NCBI RefSeq assembly: GCF_020921035.1
Contig: NC_063157.1
Coordinates: 2,666,001 to 2,730,000 of the forward strand
DNA from: Rhodamnia argentea
Taxonomy: Eukaryota > Streptophyta > Magnoliopsida > Myrtales > Myrtaceae
Length of the DNA: 64,000 nucleotides
Direction: 5' to 3'
A program made the translations under genes and the position numbers. Positions 36,026-47,029 of the stretch are shown piece after piece; positions within the stretch are counted from its first letter, which is position 1; every line of letters begins with the position of its first letter. The notes under the pieces were generated by a model. The model was not told the DNA's origin, searched no databases, and worked only from the letters and a program-made list of their open reading frames with translations.

Positions 36026-37222
36026 GTGGATGCTAATGGCAAAAGGGTCTCTGGACTACGGAGAGTTTCTTGCTGTTCCACTCCATCTTCAGAGGATGGC
36101 AAATGACTGAGCATCTGCAGAAAGCCTTCTCCTACTTTGACAAGGATGGCAATTCTTTCATCGAACCTGACGGGCTACGTGGAGTGACATAGCTAATGAA
36201 ATCTTCCAGGAAGCGGGACCTACTGCACATGGACAGGTTCTAGTCCTGAACACTTAGCACTAAATACGATCTTCTGTTACTGCAGGACCGGATAATTTGT
36301 TGAAGTTTGTTTGTAAAACAAAAGCTACCTTTTCAATCCCACGTAGGATAGAAAGAAGAGTGCAAGTTTCTTTATTAATTAGAAGGCCATAATAGTCTTT
36401 TGGAATAAAGAAATAAGCAAGTGGGCTAGACTCCACTATACCCGCATGCGGGTGCACGTGTGATTGCCCGATTATTAGATGCACTTAGCACTTTGCACGC
36501 CGCAAACGGAAATAAACTTTAATTATTTTTTAAATTTATTTCTATTTTGAAATCAATTCTTTTTTATAATTATATTCTATATTATTAATTATGACTGTTC
36601 GAACATGAACAGTTGTGTCCGAACGGCGGTTGTCATTTACGAACGGTTGTGTCCGAATGATTGTTATAACTCACGAACGTTCATGTCCGTCGGACATGAA
36701 TAAGTGTGATGTTTCGGACATAAATAGGTGCATTCATACATGGGCAATTTGGACATCAAGAGGTGTGTTCTATTAGTATTATATAAATGACAATTCTGTT
36801 CAATTTCTGTTGTTAACTTTTATTCTTTCGTTTTCCTTCAAAAGAGAGACAACCAATCTTTATTGTTTCGTAGAGAGTTTTAGGAGATTTACTAGAATTG
36901 CTATCTAGTATTCTCATCGTGACTTTGTTATATCTTGAAGGGAATTTGCCGTAAACCTATAACAACTTTATGAGGTAAATTGATCCTAAAAGAGAGTAAT
37001 TACACATCTCAAAGTCCGACTACATTGTTACCTCATTCCATTATATTTTCCAACATAATTAGCTATGAAGAATTCGTAGCAATGATGAGAACGGGAACAG
37101 ATTGGAGGAAAACTTCTTGTCACTATTCAAGAGGGAGATTCAACAGCCTAAGCTTGAAGTTGATGAAGGATGGTTCTCTAAACTTGGGAGCCGATGGAAC
37201 CAACACAAAAGGCCGACATTGA
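36026..37222 (+). pseudogene. Calcium-dependent protein kinase relic (EF-hand and C-terminus)
   Basis: Two exon remnants remain. The first (36026-36236) encodes an EF-hand pair typical of CDPKs: VDANG, LDYGEFLAV, LHLQRMAN, then AFSYFDKDGNSFIEPDGLR and, in a third frame, DIANEIFQE. It needs several frame changes to read. The second (37058-37222) is in frame to a stop and shows [18 protein letters not shown] and [18 protein letters not shown], the C-terminus of CDPKs of the CPK10/13/30 type. There is no kinase domain in the window. The intron between the remnants holds an LTR-like insertion. The relic is absent from the matching position of the duplicated unit (about 48690), so it arrived in or was kept only by this unit. 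Confidence 0.82.
36298..36996 (+). mobile_element. Copia-like solo LTR in the CDPK relic (borders approximate)
   Basis: TGTTGAAGTTTGTTTGTAAA, TTTCAATCCCACGTAGGATAG and GACATAAATAGG, followed by a T-rich tract, are typical of plant Ty1/copia LTRs. TAATT occurs at 36293-36297 and 36997-37001 as a possible 5-bp duplication. The proposed right end lacks the usual CA, so it may instead end near 36963 (ATAACA). No internal coding domain. Confidence 0.55.
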
Positions 37223-37350
37223 CTTCTACCCTTACAAGAGCAGATTTGGATCATTTCCTATGCTTCGAAGATTTGGATCCATGTCCATGTCAGTGATGTG
37301 AATAACATAGTATCAACACAAAAGGCCGACATTGACTTCTCCCCCTTTTC
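37203..37350. repeat. Direct repeat of about 24 bp at the CDPK relic end
   Basis: The phrase CAACACAAAAGGCCGACATT, then GACTTCT, occurs at about 37200 and again about 115 bp later at 37315, just at and after the CDPK stop. It may be a local duplication. Confidence 0.6.
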
Positions 37351-37649
37351 CTTTACTTCGGTGTGCCACATCGGCCAATAAGTCCAGAAAGAGAAGGAAA
37401 GCATTGTATAAAGTGGTGACACTCTGCCTAAGGCAACATTCTTACTTGGGGTCGATCGGCCATCGGGAAGGCCCATGGGATTGGGGCAGATTTTGACTTC
37501 AAATTATACTTCGGACATGCGTGTCCCAACGTATTTCATTTGTTGATTGCGTGCCCGATCGATTCTCAGCGTGTCGGGTGCGTCACACGCAAAAAATGAA
37601 TTTGGGGGATTGTCCGTGCTCATAGTTTAACAGTCATCCCTACCCATAG

Positions 37650-38190
37650 TTACTGCACTGGAATCAAATCTTGTCCAGGGTAATCAAACTCAAAACATTT
37701 TCCAACTTAAGTTTAGAAAGAAATATTCGATCATTCGGTAATTATTGATTATTTAAGATAGCGCCATGAATGATTTAAAAAATATTCTCTAAAATGACCC
37801 TTTACAAAAAAATAAATAATAAAAAAATAATTTCATCATCCAGGAAAATAATGAAATTGTTATCGATAATGAACATATTTTCTATTAACTAATTATTTAG
37901 AATGATACAAGCAATCATTTTAAAGAAAATTGTCAGGAGTACGCGGACAAGCACAACAAAATAGAGAGTAAATGCTAGAAACAAATATCAAGACATAAGT
38001 TAATACCGGTTCACTCTTAAACTAGGGCTACATTCAGCATAGGAATCCACTATTATTAGCACTTCAAAACTCTCTATTGCAACTCTCAATTACAAGAAAA
38101 AGAGATTACATATAGACGATATGCTAGCTATTCATGGGCTCAATCTCAAACTAACAATAAAACAAGAATTTTGGTATCGTCTATCGATGT
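37650..38190. other. Duplicated noncoding flank of P450 copy A
   Basis: 37650-37900 matches 48700-48960, and 37946-38198 matches 41518-41740 (CAACAAAATAGAGAGTAAATGC, TATTCATGGGCTCAATC). It links the units of the tandem array. No gene seen. Confidence 0.65.
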
Positions 38191-38198
38191 GGAGTATG

Positions 38199-38248
38199 TA
38201 GGGGTGTCAAATCGAACTGGAAACTGAACCAAACCGCAAACCAAATCG
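38199..38248. mobile_element. Truncated hAT MITE end at a deletion junction
   Basis: TAGGGGTGTCAAATCGAACTGG is the left end of the same element that is complete at 41741-42233. After CCAAATCG the sequence jumps to TGGCATCGAAGGGAGG, which in the copy B unit lies at about 42681, past the element's right end. The two parental sequences share ATCG at the joint. Confidence 0.75.
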
Positions 38249-38414
38249 TGGCATCGAAGGGAGGATCTTATTAGCTATTCTTGATGCTTAATTACTAAGA
38301 GTTACAAAGCCAATGACATGAAGACAAGATCTTAACATCATGAAGCTTCCCACATTAGCTCCGAACAAAGCAGACGACGATAACATAAGAATGTAGCAAC
38401 AAGACCCGCTCAAC

Positions 38415-40763
38415 TCACAGGGAGTACAAATGATCCGGCAACCTAGGCTCAGCCACAGCAACAAGTGGGATCTTCCTAGGTGTTGAGACTTGAGAGCCCA
38501 AAAACCTCCTCCATGTCCAAATCCCCCTTACTCATCCCCGCGGGCAACTTCCAATTGAACCCGTGCAATAGATTGGCCAAGCTCGCCTGAATCAGCTTGA
38601 GCCCGAGGCTATACCCCGGGCACATCCTCCTCCCGGGCCCAAAGGGCAGGAGCTCAAAGCTCTGGCCCTTCACATCGATGTCCCGACTGAGGAACCTCTA
38701 TGGCTGAAACTCGTATGGGGCATCCCAGATCTCAGGGTCCCTTGCGATGCTCCACACGAGGACAAGGGTCTAGGTGCCCTTAGGATGTCATAGCCGTTGC
38801 TTTTGCAATCCTCCCTCATCATCCGGGGCACGAGCATTGGCTCCACCGGGTGGAGCCTCATGGCCTCCTTGGCAATGGCATCGATGTAGGGCAGGCTCGC
38901 AATGTCATTCTCGCTCACCCACCTGTCTCTCCCGATCACCCTATCCAGCTCTTCAATGGCCTTCTTGAAGATCTTCGGCCTCTTCAGGAGCTCCAAGATT
39001 GCCCACTCCACTGTCATAGCTAAGCTCTCGGTCCCGCCCGCGATTAGGTCCTGCAAGCAATCGTAAGTCATAGAGGATTATTACACGGAAAATTACCCAA
39101 AAAAAAGTCCTAAACCTATTTCAATGTGTCAATTTAGTTCCAAACCTTTTATATTTGTGTCAATTCAGTCTATTCAGCTAATTTTGATATAAAAAAAAAT
39201 AACAGACGTGGCATGGCCGACACCGACGTAAATAATTTTTAATAATACTTTTGATTTATTTATTTATTTTATTTATATTTGATTTTTAATTTTTAATGAT
39301 TTGGTGAGGTCAGCCTCACCATGCCGACCTTGCCTAGCGACCGCGGGGTGGCACCTCCCCAGGGGTGGACGAGGCTTGCCCACTAGCGGCCCGCTAGGAC
39401 GAGCTTCACCGGAGGCCGGCTAGGTCAACCTCGCCGGCCCTCGTCTTTGGCCGGCGACCGGCTAGAAGAAGAAGGAAAAAAAAAAAGAGAAAAGAAAAAA
39501 TGAATAAAATAATAAATAAAGTGACTTTTACAGAACTACCTATGTTCACCAACTAGACTATACGTACTTTTTAAGAACTAATGCCAAAACTCATGAATCA
39601 CTGCAGCAACATAAATTGAATGCAGTCCTGCTTATATGCAGCAACATTTCCTATTTGTCGAATAGCTAATTCACCGAAAACACGCACTTTTTTCCCCTCT
39701 CCTCGTTGTATAGTTACCTCCAACATTTGTGTGAATCGCCAGATTAATAAGTCAACTGAAATTGGCCTCAACACAAGTTGCCTTTTAACTAGTTTATGCT
39801 GGATTGATTCTGCGAATTAAAGAGAAGAATTGGTGCCGCGCACATATATGTAGTACCTGAGTGAACGCTTTGACTGCTATCCTGTCGATCTTTACTTCGA
39901 GATTCGGATCGTCAGTGAACTACAAGAGCACATCTACCATGTCCTTGGCGACGTAGTTGGCTATCCTGCGTCGCCTCTCGTCGTGCTCATCCAAGACATG
40001 CTCTAGAAACCGGTCCATCTTCGTGCTCACCACCTTCATCCTCTTGATGTAGCCCTGGAGGTGCAGGAAAGTGAGCCATGGGATCGAGTCCCCAGTGTTC
40101 AGCTTGCCGTTCAACACGAATAGCTCCTCGAGCATCTTCTTGAACACATCAGGCCGGATGACGGGGTTCTCGGTCTCCTCGGTGTACTTCTTCCCCAAGA
40201 CCATTCGGCTTATCACGTTGAGGTTCTAGTTGCACAGATAGTCCTTCAATGTAATTTGCTCGCCCCTAAGGAGTAAGGAGGTATAGGTTCCTGAGGAGGG
40301 ATATTAGCCCCTCCGTCCAAATGTACTCGTAGGACTCGAGGCGCTTCGCGCTGAAGAGCTCCATGATGCACAGCTTCCGGGCCTGACGCCAGTAGGGGCC
40401 ATAGGGCGACCGGGTGATGTCAGAGTAGTTGTAGGTGGTGTACTTGCCTGCGACAGTCTTGGGCCGGCCGGCAACGGCGACGTCATGGGTCTTGAGGACG
40501 GCCTTGGCCCCTTTTACCGAGGAGAACACGACGACGGGGAAGGATCCGAAGCGGAGTTGCATGAGCGGGCCATATGTCTTGGAGAGCTCGTGGAGGGATC
40601 GGTGCGGGAGGGGACCAATGAGGTTGAGGTTCCCGATGATGGGCCAGGGTTTCGGCCTTGGGGGGAGGTTGTGGTTGTGGCGACGGAGGTGGCAGGAGAG
40701 GAGGAGGAGGGTGAGGGTCGCTAGCCTTGCGGCGGCATAGGTGGTCCAAGAGGGGGACTCCAT
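38415..40763 (-). pseudogene. CYP92-like cytochrome P450 pseudogene (copy A)
   Basis: Same two-exon layout as copies B and C: exon 1 about 39857-40763, exon 2 38415-39060. Intron borders are intact (donor CAG/GTAC, acceptor TTGCAG/GAC). The start MESPSWTTYAAA, KPWPIIGNLNLIG, the heme block FGPGRRMCPGYS and KEAMRLHP remain. The disabling lesions are several. There is a frame change near 40266-40275, a stop in place of the serine near 40230 (LCN* against LCSLSLNV), a stop near 39921 where copy B has LLQ, a frame change in exon 2 near 38780 and another near 38480. The proline hinge reads PPRPKP instead of PPGPKP. This copy, although dead, keeps the ancestral AG acceptor that B and C have lost. 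Confidence 0.9.
39085..39540. repeat. Repeat insertion in intron of P450 copy A
   Basis: AAAAGTCCTAAACC, TTTGTGTCAATTCAGTC and a GC-rich block (GGCCGGCTAGGTC...) match the introns of copies B and C at the same place. The insertion therefore predates the duplication. Confidence 0.7.
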
Positions 40764-40804
40764 AGATGATGGTGGTGGTGGTGGCTGATGCAGTTTCGTA
40801 ATCT

Positions 40805-41520
40805 ATAAAGGCTCGCTGTACCTCGACAAACCCACTTTTCGAAGAATCTTGACAGCTCCGAGTAACTCCCGATGAGATATGGAACTCAAAATCATAGGAG
40901 AAAAGAAAACTTCTTTATCATCCACAACGAACGCATTCGTTGGCATGAAAGCGACGAAATGATAATGGGGAAAAGAGGGAGTTGGTAAAAGCCCATAACA
41001 TGAGTTCAGAGGGGAGGTGAACATGGGTTCTACTTCTTAGGTGTTTTCTATTACTCCGCTAGAAATTGCCATCGTGTTGCTCTGATCAAACGTGTAATTG
41101 TGAGACCCGAAGAGGTAATCACGAGAACTCTTGGTCCTGTTAGTGCAGTTGGTAGCAGAGATGCGTTAGCCACGACGCTATTGTCATGGACCGGAAGTTC
41201 CATGACCCAAACGTACTCACGTACCCTTGTGAGTGGAGCACATGGTGTCGGGGTGAAGAGTGAGGGATGCAGATGGGATGATACAACTGGTCTGTGAGGG
41301 TGGCATCGGGATTGTTTGTGCTAGAAGTTCTAGGATAGAGAGATTTTGCTCTTAGGAGCTCTGAAGACAAGGGTTGGCCTCTCGTGCATAAATTGATCGG
41401 GGGCTGATGCCACTATTCCGATGAGGCCATAGCAAGCCAAAATCAGTTATTGTACTTAAAGGTTCTGTATGTCTCACTCTAGGGACTAGATGCTGGAGCT
41501 AAGTTGGGCATGGTAAAGCG
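40805..41520. repeat. Duplicated P450 5' flank (partner 45260-45920)
   Basis: Long, nearly collinear match to the region upstream of copy B: CACTTTTCGAAGAATCT, GGGAGTTGGTAAA, GAACATGGGTTCTACTTCTT, TAGTGCAGTTGGTAGCAGAG. TGGTAGCAGAGAT at 41150 resembles a methionine-tRNA primer-binding site, so part may come from an old retroelement; that is weak. Confidence 0.75.
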
Positions 41521-41740
41521 GACAAACGCAACAAAATAGAGAGTAAATGCGAGAAAGAGATATCGAGACAAAAGTAAATATCGGTTCATCCTTAAACTAG
41601 GGTTACATCCAGTATGTGAATCTACTATATTACAAGAGAAAGAGATTATATATATAGACAGCATAATAGTTATTCATGGGCTCAATCCCAAACTACCAAT
41701 AAAATTGAAATCTTCGTACCGTCTATCAATGTGGAGTATG

Positions 41741-42233
41741 TAGGAGTGTCAAAATCGAACTGGAAATTGAACCGAACCCCGAACCAAATCGAACTAAATT
41801 GAAAATTTCATACATTTTAGTTCGGTTCAAGTAATTGAAAAATAAGAATTCTTTTTTTTTCAGTATGGTTATTTTGGTTCGGCTCGGTTCAATTATCCAT
41901 ATCACACTGAAAATCTCAAACTAACCTCTTTTTTTATTTTTTTTTTTTTTTTTTTTTTGTGGGGCTGAAGGCTGGGACACCCTTGCCTAGGCCCTCGTGT
42001 CTTTGGAGAAGGCCGCGATGCAATTGCCCGGGGGCCGGCCCTCAACCCCCAAAAAAGAGAAAAAGCGAAAAAAAAAAAAAATTCAAAATCAAGATCAAAA
42101 AAGTAAAATTGAAAATCGAATTGAATATTCAGTTTAAGGAGAGATTCGGTTCAATTCAAGCTTGCACGTTAATGGTTCAGTTCAACTTGATTTTTCAAGA
42201 AAATCGAATTGAACTGAATCAACAACACTCATA
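41741..42233. mobile_element. hAT MITE between P450 copies A and B, 493 bp
   Basis: The ends TAGGAGTGTCAAAA and AACAACACTCATA are inverted. The flanks GGAGTATG (41733-41740) and AGAGTATG (42234-42241) agree at 7 of 8 bases. The interior has GAACCGAACC and TCGGTTCAA words, a poly-T run near 41930-41958 and a GC-rich segment. No transposase. It is a longer relative of the 306-bp element. Confidence 0.8.
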
Positions 42234-42834
42234 AGAGTATGAATCACACTTTAATAAAAGAAAATCGTGCATTTTTCTTAAAATAAACGAAATTAACTTC
42301 ATTTTCTGTGCTTGCAGCTATGCTGCTTCAAGAATAATAACTTCAAGTGGGATTTTCCCTTCTCCTCTTTTAGTCCCTTTTTTTTTCTGTCTTGAATTTC
42401 AAACTATGGACTAACCCACGGTCAGACTTTTGTACACCTCCAAATGGAGTTTTCCTTAGTGTTTGGATCATTAAAGGTACGGGAAGGATCCGGTCTTTTA
42501 AATATTTGTACCAGATTCTTCAATGAAAATGACATTTAAGAAATTAACTCTTAACGATTGTATTTCATTCAAATTACACGAATCGTTAATTGCGAAGTGC
42601 ATGCCATGATTATGTGTCAGACTGTCGATCATGAGAGCAAATACAATGCCAAAGAGTTTACCCGAACCACTACATGATCGTGGCATCGAAGGGAGGATCT
42701 TATTAAGTTGTTAGCCATTCGTGATGAGTTACAAAGCAAAAGACATGAAGACAAGATCTCATGCTTCCCTCATTAGCTACGAACAAAGCAAACGACAACA
42801 ACAGAAGAAAGTAGGAACAACACCCCCCGCAAAC

Positions 42835-45114
42835 TCACAGGGAGTACATATGATCCAGCAACCTAGGCTCCGCCACAGCAACGAGTGAGTTCTTCCTAGG
42901 CGTTGTGAGCCCAAAGATCTCCTCCATGTCCAAGTCCTCCTTACTCATCCCCCCGGGCAACCTCCAATTGAACCCGTGCAATAGATTGGCCAGGCTCGCC
43001 TGAATCACCTTGAGCCCGAGACTGTACCCCGGGCACATCCTCCTCCCGGACCCGAATGGCAGGAGCTCGAAGCTCTGGCCCTTCACGTCGATGTCCCGCC
43101 CGAGGAACCTCTCGGGCTGGAACTCGTCTGGGGCATCCCATACCTTAGGGTCCCTCCCGATGCTCCACATGAGAACAAGGGCCCGGGTGCCCTTGGGGAT
43201 GTCGTAGCCGTCGATCTTGCAATCCTCCCTCGTCATCCGGGGCGTGAGCATTGGCGCCACCGGGTGGAGCCTCATGGTCTCCTTGGCGATGGCGTCGATG
43301 TAGGGCGGGCTCGCGATATCCTTCTCGCTCACCCACCTGTCTCTCCCGATCACCCTATCCAGCTCCTCCGTGGCCTTCTTGAAAATCTGCGGCTTCTTTA
43401 GGAGCTCCGACATCACCCACTCCACTGTCGTGGCTGAGCTCTCGGTCCCGCCTGCGATTAGGTCCCGCAAGCAATCGTAAGTCATATAGGAGTATTAGAG
43501 AGAAAATTATCAAAAAAGTCCTAAATTTATTGCAATTGTGTAAATTCAGTCATAAACCCTTTTTTTTAACCAATTGAGTCCTAAACCTTTTGTGTTTGTG
43601 CCAATGCAGTCCATTCAGCTAATTTTGGCCTAAAATCGCTAATGTGGAGTTACCGATACTGACGTAAATAATTTTTAATAATATTTTAACATTACTTAAC
43701 TTATATATTTATTTGTTTGAATTTAATTGTTTTATTTTAATTTCATTTAATTTTTACCAGACCTCGCCAGTGGCCGACGAGGGTGAGTTTCGCCAGAGGA
43801 TGGTCAGGTCGACCTCATTGGACCTAGTCTCTGGCGGGCGACCAGCTGGAGGAAGAAATAAAAAAGAAAAGATAAAGAGAAAGAACAAAAAGGAATAAAT
43901 TACTAAATAAAGTGACTTTATACAGAACTATTTGTCTCCGCCAACTAGACTGTACATACTTTTTGAGAACCAATGCCAAACTTATTGAGTCACTGCGGCA
44001 ACAAAAATTGAATGCAGTCCTACTTATATGCAGCAACATTTCCTCTCCCCCCTCGTTGTATAGTTACCTCCAGTATTTGCGTAAATCGCCAGATTAACAA
44101 GTCAATTGAAATTGGCCTCAAGCTCAACACAAGTTGCATTTTTAACTAGTTTATGCTGGATTGAATCTGCAAATTAAGGAGAAGAATTGGTGCCAACGCG
44201 CCCATATATAGTACCTGAGTGAACGCTTTCACTGCTATCCTGTCGATCTTCACTTCGAGATTTGGATCTTCAGATAACTGCAAGAGCACATCTACCATGT
44301 CCTTGGCGACGTAGTTTGCAACCCCGCGTCGCCTCACATCGTGCTCTGCCAAGACGTGCTCTAGAAACCGGTCCATCTTCTTGTTCAGCGCCTTCATCCT
44401 CTTGATGTAGCCCTGGAGGTCCAGGAAATCTAGCCACGGGATTGAGTCCCCGATGTTCAGCGTGCCGTTCAGGAAGAAAAACTCCTCGAGCATCTTCTTG
44501 AGCACGTCCGGCCGGACTATGGGGTTCTCGGTGTCCTCGGTGTACTTCTTCCCCAAGACCATCCGGCTTATCACGTTGAGGCTCAGGCTGCACAGGTGGT
44601 CTTTCAACGGGAGGTGGGCACCCCTAGAGTGGTACAGGTTCCTAAGGAGGGACATTAGTTCCTCCGTCCGAATGTGCTCGTAGGACTCGAGGCGCTTCGC
44701 GCTGAAGAGCTCCACGATGCACAGCTTCCGGGCCTGACGCCAGTAGGGGCCGTAGGGCGACCAGGCGATGTCGGAGTAGTTGTAAGTGGTGTACTTGCCC
44801 GTGGCGGTCTTGGGCCGGCCGGCGAAGGCGACATCGTTGGTCTTGAGGACGGCCTTGGCCCCTTCAACGGAGGAGAACACGACTACGGGGAAGGATCCGA
44901 AGCAGAGTTGCATGATCGGGCCGTAGGTCTTGGAGAGCTCGTGGAGGGATCGGTGCGGGAGGGGGCCGATGAGGTTGAGGTTCCCGATGATGGGCCAGGG
45001 TTTCGGGCCAGGGGGGAGGTTGTGGTTGCGGCGGCGGAGGCGGAGGGAGAGGAGGAGGAGGGCGAGGGTCGCTAGCCATGCGGCGGCATAGGTGGTCCAA
45101 GAGGGGGACTCCAT
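42835..45114 (-). CDS. CYP92-like cytochrome P450 (copy B), acceptor site lost
   Basis: Exon 1 44215-45114 (300 codons) and exon 2 42835-43464 together encode 509 residues, the normal length. Seen are an N-terminal membrane anchor, the hinge PPGPKPWPIIGN, WSPYGPYWRQARK (C-helix), the oxygen-binding AGGTESSATT, KETMRLHP (ExxR), FQPERF and the heme loop FGSGRRMCPGYS. It is a CYP71-clan ER monooxygenase closest to CYP92 by pattern; the substrate is unknown (CYP92 members include homoterpene synthases and flavonoid oxygenases). The donor is CAG/GTAC, but the acceptor reads TTGCGG/GAC where copy A has TTGCAG/GAC. The nearest upstream AG leads to a stop. The exons have no stop, so function is in doubt rather than excluded. 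A TATA-like TTTATAG lies about 40 bp upstream of the ATG (45152-45158). Confidence 0.8.
43498..43925. repeat. Repeat insertion in intron of P450 copy B
   Basis: The same repeat as in copies A and C, at the same site. The intron is 43465-44214. Confidence 0.7.
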
Positions 45115-45259
45115 TGGTGGTGGTGGTGGTGGCTGATGCAGTTTCGCAATCTATAAAGGGGCGGGGAGGAGACATTATTGGGGCGCTATCTTTATTCTTT
45201 TTTGCACGTTTGTCGTGGTGTTCCGTTTTAAATATAGCAGGTCAGCATGGCAGTCGGAT

Positions 45260-46230
45260 CAGGCTACCTCGACAAGCCCACTTTTCGAAGAATCTCGGCA
45301 GTGCACACTCCAAACAAAGAAAACTTCTTTATCATCTACAACGAACGCATTCGTTGGCACGAAACCGACGAAATGACAATGGGGAAAAGAGGGAGTTGGT
45401 AAAGCCCATAACATGAGTTCACAGGGGAGGTGAACATGGGTTCTACTTCTTAGGTGTTTTCTATTACTCATCTGGAAATTATCATTGTGTTGCTCTGATC
45501 AAACGTGTGATTGTGAGACCAGAAGAGGTAATCACGTGAACTCTTGATCCTGTTAGTGCAGTTGGTAGCAGAGATGCGTTAGCTAAGACGCTATTGTCAC
45601 GGACCAGAAGTTCCGTGACCCAACCGTATTCACGTACCCTTGTGAGTGAAGCTTGTGGTGTCGGGGTGAAGAGTGAGGGATGCAGATGGGATGATACAAC
45701 TGGTTCGTGAGGGTGGTGTCGGAGTTGTTTATGCTAGGAGTTCTAGGATAGAAAGATTTTGCTCTTAGGAGCTCTGAAGATAGGGGTTGGCCTCTCATGC
45801 ACAAACCGATCGGGAGCTGATGTCATTATCCCGATGAGACCATGGCAGGCCAAAATCAGTTATTGAACTTAAGGATTCTGTGTATCTCGCTCGAAGGACT
45901 AGATGCCCGAGTTAAGTTGGACATGGTATGATCCAATACGAGGATGTTATTCGCCATACTATTCTTAGAAACAACTATGAAAGGAAGGAAGGCTAGCCTA
46001 ACATACTCGACTCACTAGATGCTGCACGATCCGTGACACTATACTATCGCCAGTTTTTTTGATTAGTAATGAACTTGCATCATGTTATTTTTCTTCTCAA
46101 GCTCATTGGGCTATCCTAATTGGTACTCCCTTTCGCTACTTATTGCACTCTAAGAAGTCATAAGTTTACAGGATTGTCGAAAAAATTAACCTTTCAATTG
46201 GGCAGGATCCAAGGTTCACCGACCATTTGA
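45260..46230. repeat. Duplicated 5' flank of copy B (partner 40805-41520)
   Basis: Collinear with 40805-41520 to about 45920; the rest, to 46230, is unique AT-rich DNA. No conserved coding sequence. Confidence 0.7.
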
Positions 46231-47029
46231 GATGTCGAGCATGTTGTGTGCGTTATATCGTAATTTGCCGACCAACGAAGGGGATCACGAGCCGCAGTTC
46301 CCGGTGATCTATCTACCGACCCCGCTCTACTCCAGTAACGTCCAACCGAGCCAAGCTATCAGCCCCACCGAAAAAATACTCTTCCTCCCTCCTGGTTATG
46401 TAATTATAATCCCCGGCGATCTCTTTTACGTTTGCTTTGTTCGGACATGTCACGAACTTCTTCTAGTTAAGGAGATGGGTATTATCAACAATCACCAATC
46501 TCTAACCCTAGCCACCACCTCCTCTCCTCTCCCTCTCAACTCCACACAATTCGTTCTTCTTTCTGTGGAGGAGAGTATGTGAGCTAGATCTCTCCATCCC
46601 CTCTCATCTTCATTAATTGACTTAGCTTTCTGTTTCTTTTTTTTCTTTCCTCCCGTTTATGGAACTTTTTTCTTTCGTTCTAGTCTAGATCTGACAGCTT
46701 CTCTCTCCCATTTCGGTGAGTTTTTTAGTGTATGTTTTCGGGATTTTGCTTTTCTCGAATTTCATTAGTATACAAGTCCAGTTTCAAAGGATACCAGAAA
46801 TTTCGCTCTCACTATCGGATATGTGCTCGTTCAATTTTTCTATTATGCATGGCGATAGTGTTGGGGATGCCGAATCTAAGCGAGCACCGCCGAAAGATAA
46901 AGCCATAACAACAGATGAAGATATTGGTGTGTACTCATTACCGAAAACGGATATGATGTTCGGCCGCCAATTTTGGTTTAAAGAGCTTATCAATTTGCTC
47001 TGTGAGCATATTACTCCTATCATTGTTCT
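46231..47029. other. Intergenic stretch with no recognised gene
   Basis: Frames at 46232-46582 and 46716-47114 (+) are open for 116 and 132 codons, but I recognise no domain in them. The second starts near a CT-rich tract (TTCTCTCTCCC). They could be remnants; I do not call a gene. Confidence 0.4.

Noticed and set aside
41100-41520. Possible retroelement primer-binding site TGGTAGCAGAGAT
   Set aside because: Similar to a Met-tRNA site, but no LTR border was found before it; kept only as a note in the duplicated flank.
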